This document shows, in pieces, positions 17,999 to 27,094 of a DNA stretch of 64,000 bases. Under the pieces are notes generated by a model. It made no database searches, had not been told where the DNA came from, and saw only the letters and a list, made by a program, of their open reading frames with translations. Position numbers and translations under genes: made by a program. The stretch's first letter is position 1; the number at the start of each line of letters is the position of its first letter. Source of the DNA: Mariniflexile sp. TRM1-10 (GTDB lineage Bacteria > Bacteroidota > Bacteroidia > Flavobacteriales > Flavobacteriaceae); contig NZ_CP022985.1 of the NCBI RefSeq assembly GCF_003425985.1, forward strand, positions 2,393,501-2,457,500, given 5' to 3'.

Positions 17999-18344
17999 TT
18001 TCTTTGTTTTTTTCTTCGTAATACTCTTTCATTAGTCGGACAGCTTTGTCGATTTCATTTTTCGGTGTTTTCTGCGTCTTTTTTGTAAATCCGTTCAAGA
18101 GTATAACTAACTTACCTTTGTCGAAGAAGCAAAAAACTCTCCAAATATTTGAGCCCAATTTTATTCGGGCTTCAAATAGTCCTTTGTGGGTTTTCATTGG
18201 TGCCAAATATGTTTTCGGCACGTGCTGATATGTTTCGATTATTTCAATGACCTTAAATATTTTGTCTTGAACCTTTATCGGTTGAGCAAGTAAAAACTCT
18301 TCGAAATAATTTTTATATTGTATTACTTGCCTAACTTTTTCCAT
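17988..18344 (-). CDS. higB: RelE/HigB-type toxin
   Basis: 118 residues with the RelE/ParE-fold pattern of phage Gp49-like HigB toxins (GLFEARIKLGSNIWRVFCFFDKGKLVILLNGFTKKTQKTP). Such toxins cut mRNA on the ribosome. It overlaps the XRE antitoxin gene by 11 bases. The pair is flanked by cassette repeats A and B, which suggests that it moved as a unit. Confidence 0.82.
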   Translation of the reverse strand: MEKVRQVIQYKNYFEEFLLAQPIKVQDKIFKVIEIIETYQHVPKTYLAPMKTHKGLFEARIKLGSNIWRVFCFFDKGKLVILLNGFTKKTQKTPKNEIDKAVRLMKEYYEEKNKENGN

Positions 18345-18427
18345 TCAGACAAAGGTAACTTAAAAGTTACTATTTTCAAAAATTTCAGATGTTTATTTTG
18401 AAAGACGAATTTTTCTTCGGTATGTTT

Positions 18428-18572
18428 TACAACGTGTTTACGTAAGACGATTTTCCGAAGGGCACGAGCGAAGCGAACTGGCGCAAGCAAAATTGGAAGC
18501 CAGCAAACAAAGCAACTAACTTTGGTTTAGCTAAAACTAGCATTTTTTAGGATACACTATTGTGCTTTCGTT
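18428..18572 (-). repeat. Cassette-boundary repeat, copy B
   Basis: Shares long stretches with copy C, including CCAGTTCGCTTCGCTCGTG and AAACCAAAGTT next to GCTAGTTTTAGCT. It has the same orientation as copies A and C and lies between the toxin start and the end of the 117-residue gene. Confidence 0.78.
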
Positions 18573-18577
18573 AGTTA

Positions 18578-18931
18578 TTAATAATCAAATAAAAGCTTCT
18601 TCTGCATTTCGTCTGTAAATTTTATATCAGTAGGGGATATTTCAATCAATTTTCCCTTCTCATGTCTATAGATTTTTTCAATTGTTCCATCTCTTTTTAT
18701 TACTGAGCTTAATGAATCAATACTGCCTGATAAATTGTCAATTACTAAAAGATTTTTGGCCTTAAAAAAGTTCCTTTGCTTTTCGAAAGAGTAGGATAAC
18801 GATTTATTAGCATAAGAATATGAACTTCCGTAATTAATTCGAAAAAAAGTCTCATAAATTCCAATAAAAACTAATACTCCAATAGTTAAAAAGACTAAAA
18901 CATGTTTCGGTTTTATAATTCTATTTTTCAT
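18578..18931 (-). CDS. Small membrane-anchored protein of unknown function
   Basis: 117 residues with one N-terminal hydrophobic helix (VLVFLTIGVLVFIGIYETFF) and a short soluble domain. No family is recognised. It is a single-gene unit between cassette repeats B and C. Confidence 0.55.
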   Translation of the reverse strand: MKNRIIKPKHVLVFLTIGVLVFIGIYETFFRINYGSSYSYANKSLSYSFEKQRNFFKAKNLLVIDNLSGSIDSLSSVIKRDGTIEKIYRHEKGKLIEISPTDIKFTDEMQKKLLFDY

Positions 18932-19007
18932 ATCTTGATATTCAGTTTTTATGCTTTATTATAACTTGTCTTGTTATAGTTCAAGTTCGCTCCTTTAATA
19001 TTTTTAC

Positions 19008-19182
19008 TTGTTGGCAACGTGTACGTGTACGGAAAGTTGCGTGTTTGAGTGCGAGGATTTTCCGAAGGACACGAGCGAAGCGAACTGGTGCAAGCAAAAT
19101 CGGAAGCCAGTAAAAGGGCAACAAACTTTGGTTTAGCTAAAACTAGCAATTTTTTCATAGGACACGGCATTGTTATAGCACG
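19008..19182 (-). repeat. Cassette-boundary repeat, copy C
   Basis: The longest copy, about 175 bp. On the gene strand it runs from TAACAATGCCGTGTCC to GTACACGTTGCCAAC and shares the same core as copies A and B. The apparent small reading frames inside it are products of the repeat, not genes. Confidence 0.78.
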
Positions 19183-19185
19183 TTT

Positions 19186-19794
19186 TTATTCAAATTTCGA
19201 GTTTTTCCAAACTTTCATTAATTCTGTTTTTTCATTTTCATTAACATAGTTTAGGTTTACTCCAAAATCAAAACCATTTATATATCTACAATATAAGTCT
19301 TGATAAAGAATAACATCGCCTTTTGGACCATATATAGTTATGTGAAACAAGTCAAATTCTAAATTATCAATTTTCTCTTTTGAAGAAATTGTGTCAACTT
19401 TTATTCCACGAGTTGCATACATTTCATAAAGCATTTCTTTAACCATCTTTTTGTTTTCTTCATATTCTCCTTCGTATTCTAGTTCAAATTTTTCAGAGGA
19501 TGATTGAAAAATATGAAACCTGTCTTTCTGAAAACTAATTAGCTGTTTTAAGCCACTCGCGTCATAGTCAATTCCATTTGCTTCATTTATAGCTTTTAAG
19601 CCTTTATTTTCTCTTTCTTTTACAATTTCTTTTTGTGTTACATTCCAACCTTTTGGAATTTCAATTGTCCAACCAATTTCTTTACTATGATATATGTCTT
19701 CTTGAACTGTACCTTCTTCAACTTGTTTATTTGGGTCAGTTTTACAAGAAATAAGAAAGATTGAAGTTAAAATCGATAAAATGTATATTCTCAT
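19186..19794 (-). CDS. Lipoprotein of unknown function
   Basis: 202 residues with a lipoprotein signal ending in LISC (Cys17). The segment GWTIEIPKGWNVTQKE is a pattern seen in many small lipoproteins with a PsbP/DUF1795-like fold, but this is a weak resemblance. It is the fourth unit of the repeat-separated strip. Only a faint trace (GTGTAACAACTTG) of a repeat boundary is seen on its upstream side. Confidence 0.6.
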   Translation of the reverse strand: MRIYILSILTSIFLISCKTDPNKQVEEGTVQEDIYHSKEIGWTIEIPKGWNVTQKEIVKERENKGLKAINEANGIDYDASGLKQLISFQKDRFHIFQSSSEKFELEYEGEYEENKKMVKEMLYEMYATRGIKVDTISSKEKIDNLEFDLFHITIYGPKGDVILYQDLYCRYINGFDFGVNLNYVNENEKTELMKVWKNSKFE

Positions 19795-20076
19795 ATTGTG
19801 TTTTTCTCAAATGTGTAACAACTTGTTTATATGCGAAACGTTTATCCTTTTATACAACCATTTAGATGGCTATTCGGAAGTTTTGGTGTTTTTTTTTGCT
19901 TCCATTTTAAAATGATGAACCATGCCATGCTAAAAATGCTTTTAAGATACAGAAGCATGATTATGGATGCACCATCTGACTTTTAAAAAACAAATAATAT
20001 GAATAGATGAAAATTCTGATACTGTGCAATATACAAATGTTTTATAAATTACCAAAACGGATTTTTAAAATACAAA

Positions 20077-22317
20077 TTACAGGTTTTTATAGTTGTTATA
20101 TATAGCTTCTATATCAATTGCTGTTGATGCGCCTTCATGTACTAATATACGATAACGAAGCGTAGTTGGTACTGTTTTAGACAGTGGAACAACTTCAGCC
20201 CCAGGGTACGGATACACAGCATTTTGCATACTGCGTTTAGCACGTAATATCCATTGGTTTGAAGGTTCTGGGTTGTTTGGGTGGCACAGTATGGTAAGTC
20301 CTGCTTGTTTTCCATCTTTGCCTAAAGAACCAGAAATGTCCATCCAAGAACCTGCTTTAACAGGTAAGTTGGTAGGTGTTACTTGTCCTTCGGAACTTGT
20401 GAATGTAATGTCGTCTGTTAGTTTAATCCTAGGTGAAAACCCACCATAGCCTTTGGCGTCTTCAGAACCACCGATACGCATAGCTTCTTCCAAAGCAAGT
20501 ATGGAAATCTCAATATCAATGAGTCGGTAATTTTTTTCTTTAGGATATACTTTTATGGTAGTCACTTCTTTAACCACAGGTTTTTCATTGCCGTTAGCGT
20601 CTAACCATTGGCTTGATTTCCAAAAAACGTCTGCTTGTATTGCTTTAGAGTTGTCAAGTTGTTTTAGTTCTTTAACAGACGTTACATCCCAACTAAAATG
20701 GTCAATTTCCCAACCATCACCCATACGTTTATCACCAATATATAGTTGATGCCATGCCCAAAAAATGCCCCTATGGTGTGGATGGTCTTCGGGGAAATCT
20801 TCAGTTAAAATTTCGCCGTCTAAAGTGTAAAGCGGATGCATGTAATTGGATCTTTTGTAAGTGCCATTTAAAGATTTTTCGGCAATCTGATAATTTAAGA
20901 TGCTGTCTTTACCTTCAATAAAGGAAACAACATCTGGTTTTATAACGACTTCAACCTTTGAGGATGTTAGGTGTTTTTTGAAGAAATCATAGAGTTTGTT
21001 TAGTGTTTCAAAAGTTTGGGGAACAGCATGCCCAGTACCATAATTTATTAATGTTGAAGTGGGAACATTTAGAGCATCCAGCTTCGCTTTAAAATGTGTT
21101 ATCTGGTCATGGTAATACGGTGCATCGTCTGTATTGTAAAATAAAAGAACAGGAGCTGTGGCGGACGATTCTACCAAATAGCTAGCACCCATTGATTGCC
21201 ATAAGTCATAATTGTTTTCTAGAGAACCCCATGCCCAAGGACATCTGGTTTCAAGATTAGAATCGCCATCATTTATTGTATTATAAATTTGGGTATAATC
21301 GAAAACACCAGGGCCTAATGCCGCTGCTTGAATAGCATCATTAATTCCCTTATTAAAACCTGCATTCTCAAATTCAGGTACAATTTTGTCACCAATAGCC
21401 ATAGAACCAGCAGTGGAACCACGTGAAAAGCCATAAACACCTATTTTTCCGGAAAGCCCTAATTCTTTGCCTTTAACACGCAGTGTCCGAATGGCAGATT
21501 TCACTTTTTGAGCGGCATCGGGATTGACTTGATACGATTTGTAGGTGTCATTTTTGCCATGAGTTGGTTTGCCGCTTCCCCAAGGGCAATATTTGGGGTG
21601 GTCGGCAATGGCCCATGCCATACCGTGTGCAGGCGTGCCTTCTAAAAACGAATCGTTAAACCCTGCAAAAGTGTATGGTAGAAACATTCTAAAATCTTTA
21701 TGGGCGTCTGTTAGCTCTTTTTTGTCAGCATCGTATGTTGCATAGCTATTACTATAAGAAAACGATAATACAACAGGTACTTTTGCCCCAGCATTTGCAG
21801 GATAAATAATATCCATGTGAAGCATGTCGCCTTTAGTGTATTCAGCAGGTGTGTTATAAACCGTTGGGTCGTCTTCAAAATAAGGGACGTTGCGAGCTAT
21901 TCGGTAACCTTCAAACAAAATATAGGATTTGGACGTGGAACAATTTTTAATTCCGCAAAAATCACCAGAAGCAATCGCATTATTAATAGCAATGATATCT
22001 TCATTTATTTTTGTTGCCGAAGCTTTTTTGTTTTTAGCATAATCGAGTTCTATAACCCGATAGCCTTGTGATAGTAACCAAGCGACATCTTCAGTATGAC
22101 TGTTTCTACCTATTTTATCAAACCCCAAATTCTCAAGATAAACAACAGTCAGGTAGTTGCCTGCAAAATCTTTAATAGGGTTATTGGCTTCAGTGACTTT
22201 GTAATTGATGTTGCTTCCTGTAACCTTGCTAGCCCATTCGCCCGTTGATGCACAAGAAGTGATTGAGATTAATAAGAAGATAAGACAGATTTTATATGAA
22301 CAAATTGCTTTTATCAT
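20077..22317 (-). CDS. Lipoprotein fusion: alpha/beta-hydrolase (esterase-like) plus DUF6807 domain
   Basis: 746 residues with a lipoprotein signal (SITSC). Residues up to about 450 form an alpha/beta-hydrolase with the nucleophile in GVYGFSRGSTAG, an Asp in NTDDAPYYHDQ and a His in YGTGHAVPQ. From about 460 onward is a DUF6807 (PmoA-like) domain with HPHHRGIFWAWHQ and GYGGFSPRI. Separate proteins of both types occur in polysaccharide loci. The neighbour upstream is a secreted pectate lyase, so a pectin-ester or side-chain role is plausible, but no substrate can be read. It follows the pectate lyase gene on the same strand, with a hairpin between them. Confidence 0.75.
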   Translation of the reverse strand: MIKAICSYKICLIFLLISITSCASTGEWASKVTGSNINYKVTEANNPIKDFAGNYLTVVYLENLGFDKIGRNSHTEDVAWLLSQGYRVIELDYAKNKKASATKINEDIIAINNAIASGDFCGIKNCSTSKSYILFEGYRIARNVPYFEDDPTVYNTPAEYTKGDMLHMDIIYPANAGAKVPVVLSFSYSNSYATYDADKKELTDAHKDFRMFLPYTFAGFNDSFLEGTPAHGMAWAIADHPKYCPWGSGKPTHGKNDTYKSYQVNPDAAQKVKSAIRTLRVKGKELGLSGKIGVYGFSRGSTAGSMAIGDKIVPEFENAGFNKGINDAIQAAALGPGVFDYTQIYNTINDGDSNLETRCPWAWGSLENNYDLWQSMGASYLVESSATAPVLLFYNTDDAPYYHDQITHFKAKLDALNVPTSTLINYGTGHAVPQTFETLNKLYDFFKKHLTSSKVEVVIKPDVVSFIEGKDSILNYQIAEKSLNGTYKRSNYMHPLYTLDGEILTEDFPEDHPHHRGIFWAWHQLYIGDKRMGDGWEIDHFSWDVTSVKELKQLDNSKAIQADVFWKSSQWLDANGNEKPVVKEVTTIKVYPKEKNYRLIDIEISILALEEAMRIGGSEDAKGYGGFSPRIKLTDDITFTSSEGQVTPTNLPVKAGSWMDISGSLGKDGKQAGLTILCHPNNPEPSNQWILRAKRSMQNAVYPYPGAEVVPLSKTVPTTLRYRILVHEGASTAIDIEAIYNNYKNL

Positions 22318-22385
22318 GTTGTAAAATTAAGGAAAAAGTATTTTGTTTTTTAGTAAGATTTTAAATTGAAACTTTATAAAATCAC

Positions 22386-22413
22386 AAAAGGCTTCCATAT
22401 TAGGAAGCCTTTT
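22386..22413 (-). terminator. Hairpin after the pectate lyase gene
   Basis: AAAAGGCTTCC and GGAAGCCTTTT form an 11-bp stem with a six-base loop, 23 bases after the pectate lyase stop. The T tract is short, so termination may be partial. Confidence 0.65.
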
Positions 22414-22435
22414 GCTTTGCTATTAATCTGAATAA

Positions 22436-24994
22436 TTATTTTTTGATAATTATTTGTTTGTGTACACCCGCATCGGTATGTACGTTTAGTAAATAACTTC
22501 CGCTATTTAAGTTGTTTATATCAATGGTTTTGTAATTGCCTTCAATACTTTTAACCAAAGCACCAACCATACTGTAAACTTTTACCTTTTCTATTTTAGC
22601 TTGCGTCGCTATTTGAAAAGTACTTGTTACAGGGTTTGGGTACAGTTTTAAGTTAAGAGCCTCTACTTTTTCTAAACTTAGTGTATTATACACTGTTTTT
22701 ATATAAAATAGGTTAGCCGTATTGTTTTTAGTAATAGAATGTGCGCCTGCAGGAATATTTGTTATAGTAACGATACCTGCTGATGCTGCATAATCAATAT
22801 TATCAAGTCTGATGTTTCCTGTAAAAGAGGAATCAAAAACCAATGTTAAACTTGACACCGCTGTGGTTGTATAGGTAATAGATGTTGCTGATTCAATTTT
22901 TAAACGTCTTGTTAAAGTCAAGCCGTCATATGAAACAGAACCGTTAGTAGAATTCATATTACCTGTAATAGTATAAAAAGAACTCACTTTTTCCGATACT
23001 GTAAAATTATGGATTTCCTCTCCAGTAGTGCTGCCAGGAATTACTACCGTAATGGTTCCAGATTCTGATATTGGAGTACTTGTAGCACCTGCAGTAGTAA
23101 TTGAATAAGAAACAGTATCTGTTGGTGTGCCTGTAATAGTGATTGTTTTGTTTCCAGCATCTTTTACAAAACTAATTCCAGATGCAGGCAATCCATTTAC
23201 GGTAGCATCAGTGGCATCGCCACCCCAAGTGAAAACGATTGTTTCCATGGCATCACCTTCAATAACATCTTGACTCGCATTACTTGTTGTTACGGTAAGT
23301 GTATGGGTACTTGGAACTGATTCTCCTTGTATATAAACTAAAGAAGTTTCGTAATTAACAAGCGCCGATTTTAATGGTGCGTTTACAGCGGACGATGTGT
23401 CATCTGAAGGAACAAAAGTCCATTTGAAATCACCACCATGCATACGTCCTGAGTATTGGATGACTTTAGCTTTGGCTACTTCAGGCGTATCAGGAACTAA
23501 GCTTCTTATATAATCCGTAGCAGATTTTGTAGCATCCGTGTCAAAGTTATTATGGATGTTGGCTCCTGCGTATGATTTTACAGTGCTTGGTACTTGGTCG
23601 CCACGATTCGTTACCACATAAGCATCAAAATCGATTGTAGAACTAATTTTTCCATCGATATTATATGCAGGATTAGGGTCTCCATATGCAACAAAGCGCA
23701 TGGAGTTAGTACCATTATCAGCATCGAAAGTGTTGTTGAATGCTTTGATGGTACCACCATCTTCACCAGAGAAAGTACCCTGATTATTTGGGTCGTTTTG
23801 CTGGGTTGAATTATTCCACACATCAGTACCTTGCATGGAGGTCATCATTGGGTTTTTGCTATTTCGAAAATAGTTTCCTTCAACAAATAATGAAGATCCC
23901 AACGTAGAACCAGATCCGTACTTGGAATTACCATCAAAATAGTTGTTATAAATATGAGCAGAATAGTAACGTACACGCGGGTGGCGAGAATCGGAATGAT
24001 CGTACCAGTTATGATGATAGGTAATATATAGCTCGGTATCGACACCTTCACTTAAGCCTAAAAGATTACTTTTTCCTGAATCCCAGAAGTGGTTATATGA
24101 AAAAGTAACATATTTGGATTTTTTACAATCTAATGCGCCATCACCTTTAGCTTGGTCGGCATCACCACCGGCATCGCCATAAAAGAAATCAACATTGTGC
24201 ACCCAGATATAATCATTATTTTGTTGCAAGCCAATATTATCGCCTTCACTACTGTTACAGTTTATGGTGCCAATATTGCGTATTTCAATATTGGTTGCAT
24301 TTTTAACGCGAATACCCCAACCATCGGCTACAGCATCTTCACCAACACCTTCTAAAGTAATATAACTAGATGCATTATTATTGTTTTCTATAACAACATC
24401 ACCTCCAAGTAAGTAGCTTGGGTCAGTAATTTGTCCAACCATACGTACGATTAAAGGGCGTGTATCACTTCCTTTTTTAAAACCATCTAAAATGGTTTGT
24501 AAACCTATACATGGGTTTGTAGTAGCTCCCGTCACCACCATAGATACTGTATTTTTAGTTTCTTCGGTAATGTAAAGAATGACAGCGTCTGTTTTAGGTG
24601 TGCCATCTAATTTGTAGGCTCCTGGAATTCTCCCATTAGCAAAAGCAAAACTGGTACGGTCGTGTGCTAAAACGGTCATATTACCAGTGCTTGTTGCAGT
24701 ACCTTCAACTCCAGAAATAACTGGTTTAACATCAATGGTGTATGTCCCTGCAGAAAGCCCCAATACATCCGCACGGAAATAAGATCCGTAACTACGAATA
24801 AGTGTATTGTCAATTTTTTGGTTTACAACACCATTTCCAGTATAGTAAACATTATAGCTTTCGGCTTCAACAAGTGGCTGCCATTTGACATAGGCAGTTT
24901 CTAGCCAACCTCCAGATTCATCAATGGTTACGGTTTGCGACCATGTTTGAACTGAAGCCAGCAATAAAGTAATATGGAGTAGTAGTTTTTTCAT
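22436..24994 (-). CDS. Secreted PL1 pectate lyase with type IX secretion sorting domain
   Basis: 852 residues. A signal peptide (about 1-19) is followed by a fibronectin-like region (20-115) and a right-handed parallel beta-helix of the PL1 family. Family marks are IWVHNVDFFYGDAGGDADQAKGDGALDCKK read in parts, the segment YHHNWYDHSDSRHPRVR with the catalytic Arg, and VEGNYFRNSKNPMM. An Ig-like stretch (about 565-650), a beta-domain (650-780) and a C-terminal T9SS type A domain (LKLYPNPVTSTFQI to HKQIIIKK) follow. It should cleave polygalacturonate by elimination outside the cell. An exact palindrome 67 bases upstream of its start is a candidate operator. Confidence 0.88.
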   Translation of the reverse strand: MKKLLLHITLLLASVQTWSQTVTIDESGGWLETAYVKWQPLVEAESYNVYYTGNGVVNQKIDNTLIRSYGSYFRADVLGLSAGTYTIDVKPVISGVEGTATSTGNMTVLAHDRTSFAFANGRIPGAYKLDGTPKTDAVILYITEETKNTVSMVVTGATTNPCIGLQTILDGFKKGSDTRPLIVRMVGQITDPSYLLGGDVVIENNNNASSYITLEGVGEDAVADGWGIRVKNATNIEIRNIGTINCNSSEGDNIGLQQNNDYIWVHNVDFFYGDAGGDADQAKGDGALDCKKSKYVTFSYNHFWDSGKSNLLGLSEGVDTELYITYHHNWYDHSDSRHPRVRYYSAHIYNNYFDGNSKYGSGSTLGSSLFVEGNYFRNSKNPMMTSMQGTDVWNNSTQQNDPNNQGTFSGEDGGTIKAFNNTFDADNGTNSMRFVAYGDPNPAYNIDGKISSTIDFDAYVVTNRGDQVPSTVKSYAGANIHNNFDTDATKSATDYIRSLVPDTPEVAKAKVIQYSGRMHGGDFKWTFVPSDDTSSAVNAPLKSALVNYETSLVYIQGESVPSTHTLTVTTSNASQDVIEGDAMETIVFTWGGDATDATVNGLPASGISFVKDAGNKTITITGTPTDTVSYSITTAGATSTPISESGTITVVIPGSTTGEEIHNFTVSEKVSSFYTITGNMNSTNGSVSYDGLTLTRRLKIESATSITYTTTAVSSLTLVFDSSFTGNIRLDNIDYAASAGIVTITNIPAGAHSITKNNTANLFYIKTVYNTLSLEKVEALNLKLYPNPVTSTFQIATQAKIEKVKVYSMVGALVKSIEGNYKTIDINNLNSGSYLLNVHTDAGVHKQIIIKK

Positions 24995-25531
24995 GATTTT
25001 AGTTTAAGTATTATTTAGTTTGGTTTAAAAATCACAATAATACTTAACAATTAATTTTATTGTAATCGATTACACGAAAATATGTTTTTTTTTAATCTAA
25101 AAAATTATTTTAACATAAAATCGTTGAAATACATATACATAGAGGATAATGCGCTATTTTTGTAGTCTTTTATATATGTGAAATAATTGCTAAATAGCAG
25201 TTGATTGTTTAAAAATAGAAGATGTGATTTTTAATCCTTAAACGTGGTTTTGATTTAGTGCAATCTGATATCCAGGTGTTTAAATAGTTTAAAAAAGCGA
25301 TATCATTGCAGAACCTTAGTTCAGGTTGGTAAACATACCCTGTAATTTTAACTGTTTAACCGTGTAATCGTTGAATCGTGTATCACAAACTTCGGTACAT
25401 CAAACTCTGAACTTTTAACTTTGTACTTCTAATATTGTACTTTTAACATCTAACTTCGTTAAGATTTACATCGAAATCACGTTTAGTTATTGTTTGTCAA
25501 ATAGTTGGTTTTGAAAGGAGTTCATTAACAG
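24995..25531. other. 537 bp intergenic region upstream of the pectate lyase gene
   Basis: Contains the palindromic operator candidate at 25061-25074. The stretch 25330-25460 is made of degenerate short words (TTGAATCGTG, AACTTTGTAC, ACTTTTAAC), a common low-complexity filler in flavobacteria. No gene or RNA was recognised. Confidence 0.5.
25061..25074. promoter_or_regulatory. Candidate operator of the pectate lyase gene
   Basis: TGTAATCGATTACA is a perfect 14-bp palindrome with central CG, 67 bases upstream of the start. It differs from the xylan-locus operator, so a different regulator would be expected. Confidence 0.4.
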
Positions 25532-26425
25532 TTACGCTCTTACATACGTTAGAAACGTAAAATCGAATTCATTTTTGTCGTCTTTTTTATGGAAAACTGA
25601 ATTTGTTTCTTTCCAAATTGAAGGATCTATTTTTGGGAAAAAGGTGTCGGCAGGAAATGATTCATGAACGCGAGTTAGTTCAATTTTATCCGCGATCAAA
25701 ATAGCTTGCTTGTAAATTTCACCACCACCAATTACATATGGTTGCGGGTCGTTTGCGCAGACTTTAATAGCGTCTTCCAACGTATGGACTACTACAACAC
25801 CTTCAGGGACTTTGTAATTTGGATTTCTGGTTATTACAACATGCGTTCTATTTGGTAATGGCTTTGGGAAGCTTTCAAATGTTTTGCGTCCCATAATAAT
25901 ATGATGCCCACTGGTTAGGTTCTTAAACCGTTTTAAATCATCACTTATGTGCCAAATTAATTTATTATGCTTGCCAATGGCATCGTTTTCGGCTGCTGCC
26001 ACAATGATTGTCAGTTCTTGTTTTGGAACATGAGGAATTTCTTTTTTTTCTGAAGATATGTCTTTAGGGAGTTCTTGTTTAAGTTTTTCAATACGATCCT
26101 GTTGTTTGGCAACTAACTTATTAAGTTGTTGTTGTTCCCAAGCCTTACCCATAAATTTATGGGTGACAAAGACACTGAATAAGTGGTAAACAAATAAAAA
26201 TAGCCAAATAAGAATGGCATACACAAACCAATTTAGGTCAAATAACTTAAAATCCTCACCAATACCTAAGAGGGTATTCGCGATTATTAAAAATACGGCA
26301 CCTATTAAAAACACAACAAAATGGATGTATAACCGTTTTTTTTGTTTGATGCGTTTTTGCGCATTTTGAATAAGTTCTAACTGGTCTTTATCTATTTGTG
26401 GGATGTCTTTCTTTTTACCGAACAT
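25532..26425 (-). CDS. folA: Dihydrofolate reductase with N-terminal two-helix membrane domain
   Basis: 297 residues, about 135 longer than ordinary DHFR. Residues 1-90 form a 2TM domain (helices near 33-52 and 65-85), followed by a Gln/Lys-rich, probably coiled linker (95-135). The DHFR domain starts at LTIIVAAAENDAIG and shows LIWHISDDLKRFKNLT, IIMGRKTFESF and VIGGGEIYKQAI. It reduces dihydrofolate to tetrahydrofolate, replacing folate oxidised by ThyA, which lies nearby beyond the IS element. The reading frame is continuous and has no internal start that would clearly make a soluble form, so the enzyme appears membrane-anchored. Confidence 0.9.
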   Translation of the reverse strand: MFGKKKDIPQIDKDQLELIQNAQKRIKQKKRLYIHFVVFLIGAVFLIIANTLLGIGEDFKLFDLNWFVYAILIWLFLFVYHLFSVFVTHKFMGKAWEQQQLNKLVAKQQDRIEKLKQELPKDISSEKKEIPHVPKQELTIIVAAAENDAIGKHNKLIWHISDDLKRFKNLTSGHHIIMGRKTFESFPKPLPNRTHVVITRNPNYKVPEGVVVVHTLEDAIKVCANDPQPYVIGGGEIYKQAILIADKIELTRVHESFPADTFFPKIDPSIWKETNSVFHKKDDKNEFDFTFLTYVRA

Positions 26426-26727
26426 AATACTTGAAAATATTTGTAAAGTTAATGCTTTTTCATGATTCTTAAATGATATATTCAGAATCTTAATAGGACT
26501 GAATTATATAAAACATTTTTGGTTAAAAGTATCTGAAAATCAACAATAAACAAAGATTTTGTATTGATAATAATATAATTAATGTGCTTTAAATATTGTT
26601 AAGTTTAATTTTTTATGAATTGATATTATTAAATTGATAATTCTTTGTTGTTTAGTGTCTTAAAAGCCCGTGCCTCAGTAATTGTTTTATAAATTTGCAG
26701 TATAAACAACACAAAAAAATATTAATT
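26426..26727. other. Divergent promoter region between folA and the E-set gene
   Basis: 302 bp of AT-rich DNA between divergent starts. On the plus strand TAAATTTG at 26690-26697 is a good -7 box for the E-set gene (31 bases before its ATG), though no clear -33 TTG is at the usual distance. No promoter for folA stands out. Confidence 0.4.
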
Positions 26728-27027
26728 ATGGCCATTACAAAACAATATTTAAAAAGTAAACCAGTTTGTAAAGTAACTTTTTCAATACTGGCAGAAGATG
26801 CTGAAAAGGTGTCGGTTGTAGGAAGTTTTAATGAGTGGGATGCTGAAGCAACCCCGTTAAAAAAACTAAAAAACGGAATTTTTAAAACTACTTTAGATTT
26901 AGATAAAGATAATTCTTATGAGTTTAAATATTTAATAGACGAAACAGTGTACGCTAACGATGATGCTGCCGATGGTTACGTGTGGAACGATTTTGCTTCT
27001 GCCGATAACAGCGTAATAAATGTTTAG
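26728..27027 (+). CDS. Small isoamylase-early-set / CBM48-like (AMPK glycogen-binding type) protein
   Basis: 99 residues from the ATG at 26728; an upstream TTG in frame at 26695 overlaps the promoter and is not preferred. The pattern KVTFSILAEDAEKVSVVGSFNEWD...PLKKLKNGIFKTTLDLDKDNSYEFKYLID, read in parts, is that of an Ig-like E-set domain related to CBM48. Many flavobacteria carry such a stand-alone protein. It may bind glycogen or another alpha-glucan, but the three key aromatic residues of glycogen-binding members cannot be placed with certainty. It lay originally convergent with thyA before the IS inserted. Confidence 0.75.
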   Translation: MAITKQYLKSKPVCKVTFSILAEDAEKVSVVGSFNEWDAEATPLKKLKNGIFKTTLDLDKDNSYEFKYLIDETVYANDDAADGYVWNDFASADNSVINV

Positions 27028-27094
27028 TTAAATCCTTAAATTAAACGAAAGAGGCTGTCTAAAAAGTCCTTTAAATTTAATTTGTCAGGTTGAG

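Noticed and set aside
18949..19170. 73-residue reading frame on the minus strand (and a plus-strand frame at 19049-19249)
   Set aside because: Both lie mostly in cassette repeat C, and similar words recur in copies A and B without an intact frame.
17550..19182. Classical integron attC sites
   Set aside because: The ends recall attC words, but there is no proper GTTRRRY core pair and no integrase in the window. Kept only as a cassette-like repeat.
25330..25470. Possible small RNA or peptide upstream of folA and the pectate lyase gene
   Set aside because: The text consists of degenerate repeated words with no stable fold or conserved-looking frame.
26695..26727. TTG start giving a longer E-set protein
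   Set aside because: It overlaps the likely -7 promoter box; the ATG at 26728 gives the usual domain length.
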